Below are positions 8,465 through 15,692 of a stretch of 64,000 nucleotides of DNA, piece after piece (the stretch's first letter is position 1; each line of letters opens with the position of its first letter). The stretch spans positions 68,471-132,470 of the forward strand of contig JBGAPK010000009.1 of NCBI GenBank assembly GCA_044221315.1. Direction: 5' to 3'. Source of the stretch: JAFEBO01 sp044221315. GTDB lineage: Bacteria > Planctomycetota > Phycisphaerae > Phycisphaerales > UBA1924. The position numbers and the translations under genes were made by a program. A model generated the notes under the pieces. The model was not told the origin of the DNA and ran no database searches. It was given only the letters and a program-made list of their open reading frames with translations.

Positions 8465-10933
8465 TCAGTTCGGCTGCAGGGTGCAGAGGAGCTGGTCGTA
8501 GGCCTGAGCGAAGATCACGAAGTCCGAGTCGTCGGTGAGATTGTCGAAGTTGAAGTCGCCGAAGGTATCGAGGAGGTTGTTGTAGGCCGCGGCGAAGATC
8601 ACGAAGTCAGAGTCATCGACAAGGGTGTCACCGTTGAGGTCGCAGTCGCAGGAGCGGAAGTTGATGTACATGAGGGCGGAATAGGACTCGTCTGGTGAGA
8701 GGGGATTGGTGGGGGAAGTACCGGACGGATCCTGATACGAATTGTCACCGTTGACGTCGTACAGGATGTTCCCGCCCAGGACCAGGCCGCCCAGCGTGCG
8801 CGGGTCGACGACCGCACCGTTGCTGCCCCAGGTGGTCATGTCGCCGGCTGTCAGTGCCGCGGCGACGTTCATGTTGCGGTCGGCGAAGGGTGCGACCGAG
8901 CTGGAGAAGAACGTCGAGGGCGACGGGGCGTTGTTGGCGGCGGCGAAGATAAACCCGCCGAGGGAGTACTTGGTCAGCGAGTTCTTGCCGAGGAAGCGGT
9001 CGCCGAACTCGGCGACGAGTTCGAGGTTGTAGGTGAAGGTGTCCGGGTTGTAGATGGCGCGGATCAGGACGCTGTCGAAGCGGCTGTAGGTCGAGCTCGT
9101 GGTCGTGCTGTACGTATTGATCATGGCAACGCGGGCGGTGAACCAGATGTTGCCGACCGAGTCGATCGCGGGCATCGAGAACGCCGGGGAACCGATGACG
9201 GTCGGATCAGCGCCGCCGCCGGGGAACGTGAGCGTGGGCTGGAGACGACCGATCGGGCGGTCGTAGACGCCCGAGCCCGAATTGAGGTCCACGGTTCCGT
9301 CGAACTGGCCGGGGCTGGCGAGGGCTGCGGCGGAGTGGCCGTTGTTGCCCCAGTCACCGTTGATCGGGCTGCCGTCGCAGTCGACCACGAACGCGCCGGC
9401 GGCGTAGGTCCAAGCGACCGTCTGCCACACGATACCCGCGGGGTTGTTCGGATCGAAGCGGCCGACAACGATGGCGTTGTTGGGTGTCGGGGTCAGGTCG
9501 GCGCCGCCCTGGGTGAAGCTCTCGTAGTAGAGTCCGGCGATCAGGCCGCGACCGGCGAGATCCTTGCCGACCGCAACCTGCGAGTTGCCGCCCTGGAAGG
9601 CCGTCGCGCCCTGGTGGCCGCCAAAGTAGCCCGACATGGTCGGCGGGATGCCGGCGGTCGTCTGGAAGATGGTTGGTCCGACCGGAGAGTTGTCCGAAGC
9701 CGGAGCGCGCACGATCGGAACGGACGCTGGTACCGGGATCGAATACGACGTGGCGGTGTTCACGCTGCCATTGCTGTTGATGCCCCAGATGGCGATGCGG
9801 TCGTTGTTGGAACCGCCGGCGCCGTTGCGGGCGAGGATGGCCCCCGTGGCGACGCTGCCATTGCCAAAGAGCGAGCCGGGATAGACGCAGATGGCGCCGC
9901 GGTGATCCGGGTAGGGGGTCACGTTCGGGGCCACGACGGCCAGATAGCTGTTGACCGAGCCCGGACCCTCAACCGTGACGGGTCCGCCGGGGGTGTTCTC
10001 ATAAACGTAATTGCGGGCGAAATCCGGGCCCATGTAGCGGCCGTTGCCGCCGAGGCCGAGGCTGGCCGGAAGGGCGCTGGGGATCGTGAGCGTGTTCGTC
10101 GTGTAGTTGTTGGCGATGAACTGGGTCGCGGCGGCATCCGACGCCACAGTGGTGGCGCCGCTGCCGCTCAGGACGTTGAGCGAAGACGAGCGGCTGAGCA
10201 GATCGACGCGGTAGATGTTTTGGCCCTGAACTTTGACGGCTGCAGCCGAGTTACCGCCGTTGCTGTCAGCGCGGAGGTAGAACTGGCCGTTCGAATCGCT
10301 GGAGCCTTCGGCGGTGGAGCCGTTGTTGGAGGTCGGGCCACCCGTCGGGTTGCTGACCGCCAGGAGTGATCGCTCGACGTAGAATCGGCGGATGTTGTCC
10401 GGTGCGAAGTTCACGACAGCGCCGATGGCCGAGTTCACCGTCGTCTGGTTGGCCGGAGTGGAGGCGGTGCCGAACTGGTTGACGAAAGCCGTGAATTGGA
10501 AGGATGAGCCTGTCGGGGACAGGGGAGAGTTGTTCAGGCTCTGATCGTTTTCGGTCGGGTTAATACCGGCGGTCGCGGCCTGCCAGAAGGCGTAGCTCGA
10601 GCCGCGGAAGGGGACGGCGCGTTCCGTTCGGCTCATGCCGAAAGAACCTGCGAGGTTGTTGAAGAAGACCGTTCCCTGACCCAAGGCCGGGTTCACCGGG
10701 CGATCGGTCTTGACGAGCGGCACGATGCCGAACTTCACGCCCCAGGAGGTCTTGATGACCTGCGAGTCCACGGAGTAGCGAGTTCGCTGGGCGAGCGGGT
10801 CAACCCAGTTCAGAGCGTCTCCCGGCATGCCGCTGCCGGCGTCCGAATTCTTCGAGATGCTGTCCTGGGCGAGTACCGGAGCTGCGAGCCCGGCGACGAT
10901 GGCGAGTGCGAGCAGATTCGCTTGGCGATCCAT
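8465..10933 (-). CDS. Large secreted protein with dockerin-like tail, function unknown
   Basis: 822 residues from the ATG at 10933, chosen because of a clear GGAAGGAG Shine-Dalgarno sequence and because the signal peptide begins there (MDRQANLLALAIVAGLAAPVLAQ). The body is rich in Gly, Ser, Thr, Asn and Ala with few charges or cysteines, as in beta-rich surface or extracellular proteins of planctomycetes. I recognise no enzymatic motif. The C terminus repeats the pattern seen in the neighbouring gene: DCDLNGDTLVDDSDFVIFAAAYN, then GDFNFDNLTDDSDFVIFAQAYD. Such paired Asp loops may bind calcium or act as an export or anchoring signal. It is transcribed toward the EEP gene, with a hairpin between. 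Confidence 0.8.
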   Translation of the reverse strand: MDRQANLLALAIVAGLAAPVLAQDSISKNSDAGSGMPGDALNWVDPLAQRTRYSVDSQVIKTSWGVKFGIVPLVKTDRPVNPALGQGTVFFNNLAGSFGMSRTERAVPFRGSSYAFWQAATAGINPTENDQSLNNSPLSPTGSSFQFTAFVNQFGTASTPANQTTVNSAIGAVVNFAPDNIRRFYVERSLLAVSNPTGGPTSNNGSTAEGSSDSNGQFYLRADSNGGNSAAAVKVQGQNIYRVDLLSRSSSLNVLSGSGATTVASDAAATQFIANNYTTNTLTIPSALPASLGLGGNGRYMGPDFARNYVYENTPGGPVTVEGPGSVNSYLAVVAPNVTPYPDHRGAICVYPGSLFGNGSVATGAILARNGAGGSNNDRIAIWGINSNGSVNTATSYSIPVPASVPIVRAPASDNSPVGPTIFQTTAGIPPTMSGYFGGHQGATAFQGGNSQVAVGKDLAGRGLIAGLYYESFTQGGADLTPTPNNAIVVGRFDPNNPAGIVWQTVAWTYAAGAFVVDCDGSPINGDWGNNGHSAAALASPGQFDGTVDLNSGSGVYDRPIGRLQPTLTFPGGGADPTVIGSPAFSMPAIDSVGNIWFTARVAMINTYSTTTSSTYSRFDSVLIRAIYNPDTFTYNLELVAEFGDRFLGKNSLTKYSLGGFIFAAANNAPSPSTFFSSSVAPFADRNMNVAAALTAGDMTTWGSNGAVVDPRTLGGLVLGGNILYDVNGDNSYQDPSGTSPTNPLSPDESYSALMYINFRSCDCDLNGDTLVDDSDFVIFAAAYNNLLDTFGDFNFDNLTDDSDFVIFAQAYDQLLCTLQPN

Positions 10934-11221
10934 TCTCAGTTCTCCTTCCGAAAGTGTTTCCGATCCATTCTGAAATTCGGCCATATGGCTTACGCGCAGA
11001 TTACGCGCGGGCTCAAATACAACGGGAACAACTCCGATCGCCAAGCCCACGGCCTTTCGAGGCGCTGGGGCGTTGGCTCAGGCACCGATCTTCGACCTTA
11101 ACAATTCTATCAGAAGAACGGGGTTGCGCCCCTCCGGAATGCTTCAGAACGCGCGAATCTTCGGTTCGGGATGGGCGAACCCCCTATTCCGAGAACCCAG
11201 CGGGCCCCGCCGCGATCAAAC

Positions 11222-12064
11222 TCAAAGGCTGGCTGCGAGGGTGGCCCCCAATTCCGTATTTGCCCGGATCAGGGCAAGGTTCGATGAAAGCGTTTTCCCT
11301 CCGGAAACCCGGTGGAGAGCCCCCAGAAGCCGGGGGGTGGCATCACGCCCGGACGCTTCACTACCGACCGCGGCTTGGGCCTGCCGGAGCCACGCACTAA
11401 ATTCCTCTGGTCGCATCGCGAATTCGTTCGGAATTGGATTGGCGATGAGGATTCCGCGCCCGGTTCGCCGCAGCTCTCCGCCGACGAAGTCGGCCAGTTT
11501 TCCGGCGTCGTCGAAACGAACGTCCACCTCGGCGTCGGATTCCCTGAGATAAAACGCCGGAAAAGCGCTGGTCCGATATCCAACAACCGGGACCCCCAGA
11601 GTCTCAAGCAACTCACGGGTCGATTCAACGTCGAGGATGGACTTGACGCCGCTGGCCACGACGGCAACGGGGAATCGGGTGAACGCGAAAAGGTCGGCGG
11701 AAATGTCGAGACGCTGGGCGAAGCCGTGGTGGACACCGCCGATGCCGCCGGTGGAGAAAACGCGAATTCCGTGTGCCGCGGCGATTTCCATTGTCGCGGC
11801 AACTGTGGTGGAAGCGTGCGCGCCCTGGTGCATGAGCGCGCCGAGGTTGGCGGAGTTGGCCTTTGCCACGTTGGGGTATGCCAGCATGGATTCGATCTGT
11901 TCGTTCGAGAGACCTGCGATCGCCTTGCCCTCGTAGATGCCGACGACGGCGGGTTCGGCGCCGCATCGTCTGGAAATCGCGGCGAGTTCGCGGGCGAGGG
12001 GCATCGCGGCATCGCGGGGAACGCCGTGTGTGAGAATGGTTGATTCGAGAGCCAGGCGGGCCAT
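11222..12064 (-). CDS. psuG: Pseudouridine-5'-phosphate glycosidase
   Basis: Cleaves the C-C glycosidic bond of pseudouridine 5'-phosphate to uracil and ribose 5-phosphate. 280 residues from the ATG at 12064. Family landmarks are present: ALESTILTHGVPRDAAMPLARE near the start with the catalytic Glu, VGIYEGKAIAGLS with the active-site Lys, KANSANLGALM, TVAATMEIAAAHGIRVFSTGGIGGVHHG, and LETLGVPVVGYRTSAFPAFY. The usual partner, pseudouridine kinase (PsuK), is not adjacent, so the substrate phosphate must come from elsewhere. The uracil product could feed the reductive pyrimidine pathway encoded further right in this window; that link is inference. Confidence 0.92.
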   Translation of the reverse strand: MARLALESTILTHGVPRDAAMPLARELAAISRRCGAEPAVVGIYEGKAIAGLSNEQIESMLAYPNVAKANSANLGALMHQGAHASTTVAATMEIAAAHGIRVFSTGGIGGVHHGFAQRLDISADLFAFTRFPVAVVASGVKSILDVESTRELLETLGVPVVGYRTSAFPAFYLRESDAEVDVRFDDAGKLADFVGGELRRTGRGILIANPIPNEFAMRPEEFSAWLRQAQAAVGSEASGRDATPRLLGALHRVSGGKTLSSNLALIRANTELGATLAASL

Positions 12065-12111
12065 GGTGCGATTGTGAGAATGCACGGCGGGGATGTCCAA
12101 TTGCGGCCAGT

Positions 12112-12145
12112 CAAAAAGCAAACGCCCCGACCAGGGCCGGGGCGT
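12112..12145 (-). terminator. Intrinsic terminator of the HU-like gene
   Basis: Eight-bp GC stem (12122-12129 with 12138-12145, eight-base loop) followed on the minus strand by TTTGCTTTTTG. It lies between the HU-like gene and psuG, so it would separate their transcripts. Confidence 0.8.
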
Positions 12146-12195
12146 CGCGAAAGCTGTTGGTAGGGATCACCGGCCGGAAGGCCGATGCCACACAA

Positions 12196-12549
12196 TCAAA
12201 CCATGGCCTTGAGGGCGCGGAGGGCGCGGACCTTGACGACCTTGCGCGCGGGCTTGGGCTTGACTTCCATCATCTCGCCCGGCTTGAAGGGGTTGGGGCG
12301 CATGCCGCCCTTGGTGGCCGGCTTCTTGATAACGGTGATCTTCATCATGCCGGGGACGGCGAACATGCCGCAGCCCTTGGCGAGATCGGCCTTGATGATT
12401 TCGCTCATCGTGTCGAACACGCCGGCGACCTGCTTGCGGGCCAGACCGGTGTGGGCGGCGATGGTGCCGTAGACATCACCCTTGGAACGCACCTTGGGGG
12501 CGGGAACGAGTTTGGGGGCCTTGACTGCTGCGGGTTTCGGTTTTGCCAT
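12196..12549 (-). CDS. HU/IHF-family DNA-binding protein with basic extensions
   Basis: 117 residues. The HU core is seen in SKGDVYGTIAAHTGLARKQVAGVFDTMSEIIKADLAKGCGMFAVPGMMKITVIKKPA, followed by a short basic arm region (GMRPNPFKPGEMMEVKPKPARKVVKVRALRALK) that matches the end of the HU fold. Unlike E. coli HU (90 residues) it has an N-terminal Lys/Pro/Ala tail and lacks the usual RNPxTG spelling, having MRPNPFKPGE instead. Start supported by GGAG seven bases upstream. A strong terminator follows it, so it is probably a highly expressed monocistronic nucleoid protein. Confidence 0.88.
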   Translation of the reverse strand: MAKPKPAAVKAPKLVPAPKVRSKGDVYGTIAAHTGLARKQVAGVFDTMSEIIKADLAKGCGMFAVPGMMKITVIKKPATKGGMRPNPFKPGEMMEVKPKPARKVVKVRALRALKAMV

Positions 12550-12600
12550 GAGTCGTCTCCATTGACCTTTCTACGCGCGTCCTCCGGACGCACCTCGGCC

Positions 12601-12625
12601 CCCGTGAACAACTGTTTTTCACGGG
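12601..12625. repeat. Inverted repeat in the HU-like gene upstream region
   Basis: CCCGTGAA (12601-12608) and TTCACGGG (12618-12625) form an 8-bp stem with a nine-base loop. It sits between the EEP-family gene and the HU-like gene, both on the minus strand, and has no T-run on either side, so it could be an operator or part of the HU mRNA leader rather than a terminator. Confidence 0.5.
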
Positions 12626-12676
12626 GATTTCGCGGTGTTTGTATCGCAGAACAACACGCTCTGCAAGTCGAACAGG

Positions 12677-13483
12677 TCAAAAAATCGCCGTTTCCTGCAC
12701 GAAACGCGTACTTTTTTGGTCGGGTTTGGGGGCGGGAGAAAAGTCCAGGAGCATGGAGGAATGGTCGGAAACGCCGGATTCCCGCCCGGCGTGCGAGTAG
12801 CGGGCCGCGGCGAGGCGGGGAAGGAGCGGGCGGGACACGAGAGCCGAGTCAATCCGGAATCCGCTGGAAACCCCTGTTTTTTCAGGCTTTGCGCGAGATC
12901 CGCCCGGGGCGAGCCACGTCCATTCGCGGGCGCTTGGTTCAAAGACGCGGTACGCATCGGCGTATCCGAGCGAGCAGACTGTCCCGAGGTGACGGGTGCA
13001 GGTGAAGGTGGCGCCCTGCTCGTCGGCGTGGTGGCGGCCGGTATTGAAATCTCCGAAAAAAAGATGTGCACAATCTGCTCTGGCCCGTGCGAGCTCGACC
13101 ATTCCGAGCCAAAACGCTGCGCGCGCTGATGCCCGAGAGTCATCGGGGACGTGCACGCCGGTCAGCAGAATGTCCTCATCGGCGATGGCGACATCCAGCC
13201 ATCGCGACTGCTGTCCGGCGGGCGGGTCCGCCGGTTTCGGCGGGGATTTGAGCTCGCGGTTGGAGGCGAGCAGCAGGCCGTTCTTGTGACGGGCGGGGGC
13301 GGTGGTCGCCTGGTGAAGAAGGCCGTGATCCGCGAGAATTCCACGGATTTGCCCGCCGATGGTGGTGCGATATTCCGAGAGCAGCACGACATCGGGCTTG
13401 TGTTCGAGCAGTGCCAGCACGATGTGGGGCATGCGACGCGAGCCGCCGCCGTGCAGGATGTTCCAGTGGAGCAGGCGGAGCAT
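12677..13483 (-). CDS. Endonuclease/exonuclease/phosphatase family protein
   Basis: 268 residues from the ATG at 13483, where the EEP domain begins at once (MLRLLHWNILHGGG). The fold's motifs follow: VVLLSEYR with the metal-binding Glu, GVHVPDD, HLFFGDFNTGR and the C-terminal SDHSSMLLDF with the catalytic Asp-His. No signal peptide, so cytoplasmic, unlike the secreted EEP protein at 6635. Could be a DNA repair nuclease (exodeoxyribonuclease III-like) or another phosphodiesterase. It diverges from the dehydrogenase gene at 13535 with only 51 bases between. Confidence 0.85.
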   Translation of the reverse strand: MLRLLHWNILHGGGSRRMPHIVLALLEHKPDVVLLSEYRTTIGGQIRGILADHGLLHQATTAPARHKNGLLLASNRELKSPPKPADPPAGQQSRWLDVAIADEDILLTGVHVPDDSRASARAAFWLGMVELARARADCAHLFFGDFNTGRHHADEQGATFTCTRHLGTVCSLGYADAYRVFEPSAREWTWLAPGGSRAKPEKTGVSSGFRIDSALVSRPLLPRLAAARYSHAGRESGVSDHSSMLLDFSPAPKPDQKSTRFVQETAIF

Positions 13484-13521
13484 GGGTCTCTCTCGGGTGC
13501 CCGGGTTGCCGAGGCTTGTCA

Positions 13522-13527
13522 TAGGCT
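13522..13527 (+). promoter_or_regulatory. Candidate -10 box of the D-2-hydroxyacid dehydrogenase gene
   Basis: TAGGCT, 7 bases before the ATG at 13535 and without a Shine-Dalgarno sequence between. Confidence 0.45.
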
Positions 13528-13534
13528 ACCGGCG

Positions 13535-14530
13535 ATGCAGACACGGGAACCATTGAAATCGGCATTGGTCGTCGCCACGCGTGAGGTCCCCGGCATGCTT
13601 GCGGTCGATGCGCCGGGGGTCCGGGTAACTCTGCGCGAAGGACCGAAGGAGAAGCTCGATCGCTCGCGGCTGCTGGCGCACGTGAAGGGCGCGGACGTTG
13701 TCATATCGATGTACTCGGACAAGGTGGATGCGGAGTTTCTGGACGCCGCCGGTCTTCAGATTCGGGGCGTTTGCAACCTTGCGGTCGGATACGAGAACAT
13801 CGATGTCGCGGAGTGCGTTCGCCGCGGGGTGCTGATTGGGAACACGCCGGATGCGGTGACCGAAGGCACGGCCGACATGGCCTGGCTGTTGATTTTGGCC
13901 GTCGCCCGGCGGCTGATCGAGGCAGACCGGTACGCGCGGTCTGGCGGCTGGGCGAAGAGTGGCCCGCTCGGGATGGCTGAATTTCTCGGGCAAGATCTGA
14001 CTGGAAAGACTCTGCTGATCGTGGGCGCGGGGCGGATCGGATACGCGACGGCTCTGCGGTCCCGGGGATGGGGAATGCAGGTGCTGTATGTGGCGAGGAC
14101 CAATCACCTCGAATTCGAGATGGCGCCGATCGCGGGGCGTCGGGTGGCGCTGCATGAGGGAATGGCGCTGGCGGATGTGGTCAGTATTCACACCCCTCTT
14201 ACACCGGACACCCGTCATCTGATCGACGGGGCTGCGCTCGCGAATCTCAAGCGGGGCGCGATTCTCGTGAACACATCACGAGGGCCCGTCGTTGACGAGC
14301 AGGCGCTGGTTGACGCTCTCAAGGTCGGGCGGCTGTGGGGCGCCGGTCTGGATGTGTTTGAGAGAGAGCCTGAGATTCACCCGGAACTGGCCGGAATGAC
14401 CAACGTGACGCTTTCGCCGCACATCGGCAGCGCGGCCGCGAGGTTCCGGGCGCTCATGACCAAACTGGCATGCGAGAACGCGGCGGCCATCATCCTGGGC
14501 AAGCGGCCGCCTCACGAGGTGACCTCGTAA
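13535..14530 (+). CDS. D-2-hydroxyacid dehydrogenase (glyoxylate/hydroxypyruvate reductase-like)
   Basis: 331 residues. NAD(P)-dependent reduction of a 2-oxoacid such as glyoxylate or hydroxypyruvate. The Rossmann motif GAGRIGYATALRSRGWGM, the catalytic Arg in VNTSRGPVVDE, the Glu in GLDVFEREPE and the His in LSPHIGSA are all present. The NLAVGYENIDV and TPDAVTEGTADMAWLLILAVARR segments match the glyoxylate reductase subgroup. The frame is open far upstream but that region is antisense to the EEP gene; the ATG at 13535 gives the family N terminus. Confidence 0.92.
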   Translation: MQTREPLKSALVVATREVPGMLAVDAPGVRVTLREGPKEKLDRSRLLAHVKGADVVISMYSDKVDAEFLDAAGLQIRGVCNLAVGYENIDVAECVRRGVLIGNTPDAVTEGTADMAWLLILAVARRLIEADRYARSGGWAKSGPLGMAEFLGQDLTGKTLLIVGAGRIGYATALRSRGWGMQVLYVARTNHLEFEMAPIAGRRVALHEGMALADVVSIHTPLTPDTRHLIDGAALANLKRGAILVNTSRGPVVDEQALVDALKVGRLWGAGLDVFEREPEIHPELAGMTNVTLSPHIGSAAARFRALMTKLACENAAAIILGKRPPHEVTS

Positions 14531-14541
14531 GTCCGCCCGGT

Positions 14542-14967
14542 TCACATTCTGCGGGCCGGCTTCTCAACGAACTCGAGTTCGAGGTACCGGGCGACGTAGT
14601 CGATGATCGATTGCGCCTCGGGAATTTCGGGGTTGCTCGTGGGCCCCATGGGCTCGAAACGCATGTTCTTGAATCGGACTACCGCTTCCTTCAAAGGCAG
14701 GCCGAACTGCAGGGACAGGCTGAATGCGCGGCAGAAGGCTTGGGCCATGCCGCAGATCGTGGAGCCCTCCTTCGCCATCTTCACGAATATTTCGCCCGGG
14801 CGCCCGTCCGGATAGAGGCCGACGGTGAGGTAGCCCTCGTGGCGCGCGATCATGAACTTGTGCGTGATCGAGGCCCGCGTGACCGGCATCGTGTCTCGGA
14901 TTGCAACCATGGGTCCGTCCTTGAACTCAGCCGAGGGATGTGAAACCGGCGCTCCGTCGCCATGCAT
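14542..14967 (-). CDS. Stand-alone TSCPD domain protein (C-terminal domain of B12-dependent ribonucleotide reductase)
   Basis: 141 residues from the ATG at 14967; a shorter start at the Met of MVAIRDTMP (14910 region) or a longer one at 15042 are possible. Residues from about 35 on match the C-terminal part of adenosylcobalamin-dependent ribonucleotide reductase: RASITHKFMIARHEGYLTVGLYPDGRPGEIFVKMAKEGSTICGMAQAFCRAFSLSLQFGLPL, then FEPMGPTSNPEIPEAQSIIDYVARYL. No catalytic barrel is encoded here. It could be a detached domain of the reductase, a regulator of it, or an independent protein using the same fold. It converges on the dehydrogenase gene, 11 bases apart. Confidence 0.82.
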   Translation of the reverse strand: MHGDGAPVSHPSAEFKDGPMVAIRDTMPVTRASITHKFMIARHEGYLTVGLYPDGRPGEIFVKMAKEGSTICGMAQAFCRAFSLSLQFGLPLKEAVVRFKNMRFEPMGPTSNPEIPEAQSIIDYVARYLELEFVEKPARRM

Positions 14968-15175
14968 GGGGCGAAGGTAACGCCGCCGGCCGCTCGGGTC
15001 CAGAGCGGCCGGGCCAGTTCTTGGGAATCGGACAGTCCGCACCGGTTGCCGTACATATCGGGCCGGGGTTGTGAACAGGCAGGAATAGGTCTGGCGGGCT
15101 TAGAACCTCGGTCGGTGGCGGTCGTACTGGTTCCGAGCGGGGTCCATTTGCCTCAAAGCCCCGAACGGCCGATAC

Positions 15176-15538
15176 TTGTCTTCCTTGAACGAGACTCCAT
15201 ATAGCCCCAGTCCGTTGCGTACCGCGCTCTCCGGGCGTGCGATTTCGTTGCTGCTGGTTCTGGCGCTGGCCGTACAGGTCGGAGTGGGGCTGACGGATTC
15301 GGCCCGGCTGGTCCGCGAATCCGAGGGTCAGGCGACGGTCGTGCGGGCCCTGACCGATGCTTTGATTCGCTACGCGGCCCGGCCCGTGAAGAAGCAGGCG
15401 GAGCGGCCGGCGAGAGTCTCCACGAGCGAACTTGCCGCGAACTCATCCCTGACGCAGCTTGGCGTGTCGGTGGGAAGGCCGGTGTATTCACGGCTGCTCC
15501 GGGACGCGCTGCTCGGTCTGCCTCCGCCGCTGGCTTGA
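15176..15538 (+). CDS. Small predicted membrane-anchored protein
   Basis: Up to 120 residues if translation starts at the TTG at 15176; a TTG at 15185 is also possible. One hydrophobic segment (about residues 19-40, ISLLLVLALAVQVGVGL) is followed by a polar region without recognisable motifs. I do not know this protein. It lies 155 bases upstream of secA on the same strand and might be co-transcribed with it. Codon use is compatible with a gene, but the absence of an ATG start keeps confidence modest. Confidence 0.45.
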   Translation: MSSLNETPYSPSPLRTALSGRAISLLLVLALAVQVGVGLTDSARLVRESEGQATVVRALTDALIRYAARPVKKQAERPARVSTSELAANSSLTQLGVSVGRPVYSRLLRDALLGLPPPLA

Positions 15539-15692
15539 TTGGCCGGACGGCGATAGTCGAACACCGAACTAAAGAATCCGATGCGTCGGGCGCCTCCGAG
15601 CGTGCCGCGGCATTGGTGTACCGAGGGCAGATTTCCCGCGATTCCGGTTCTTTCGAGGGCCCGGGATTCGCGGGTGACGGAAAGGTCATTCC

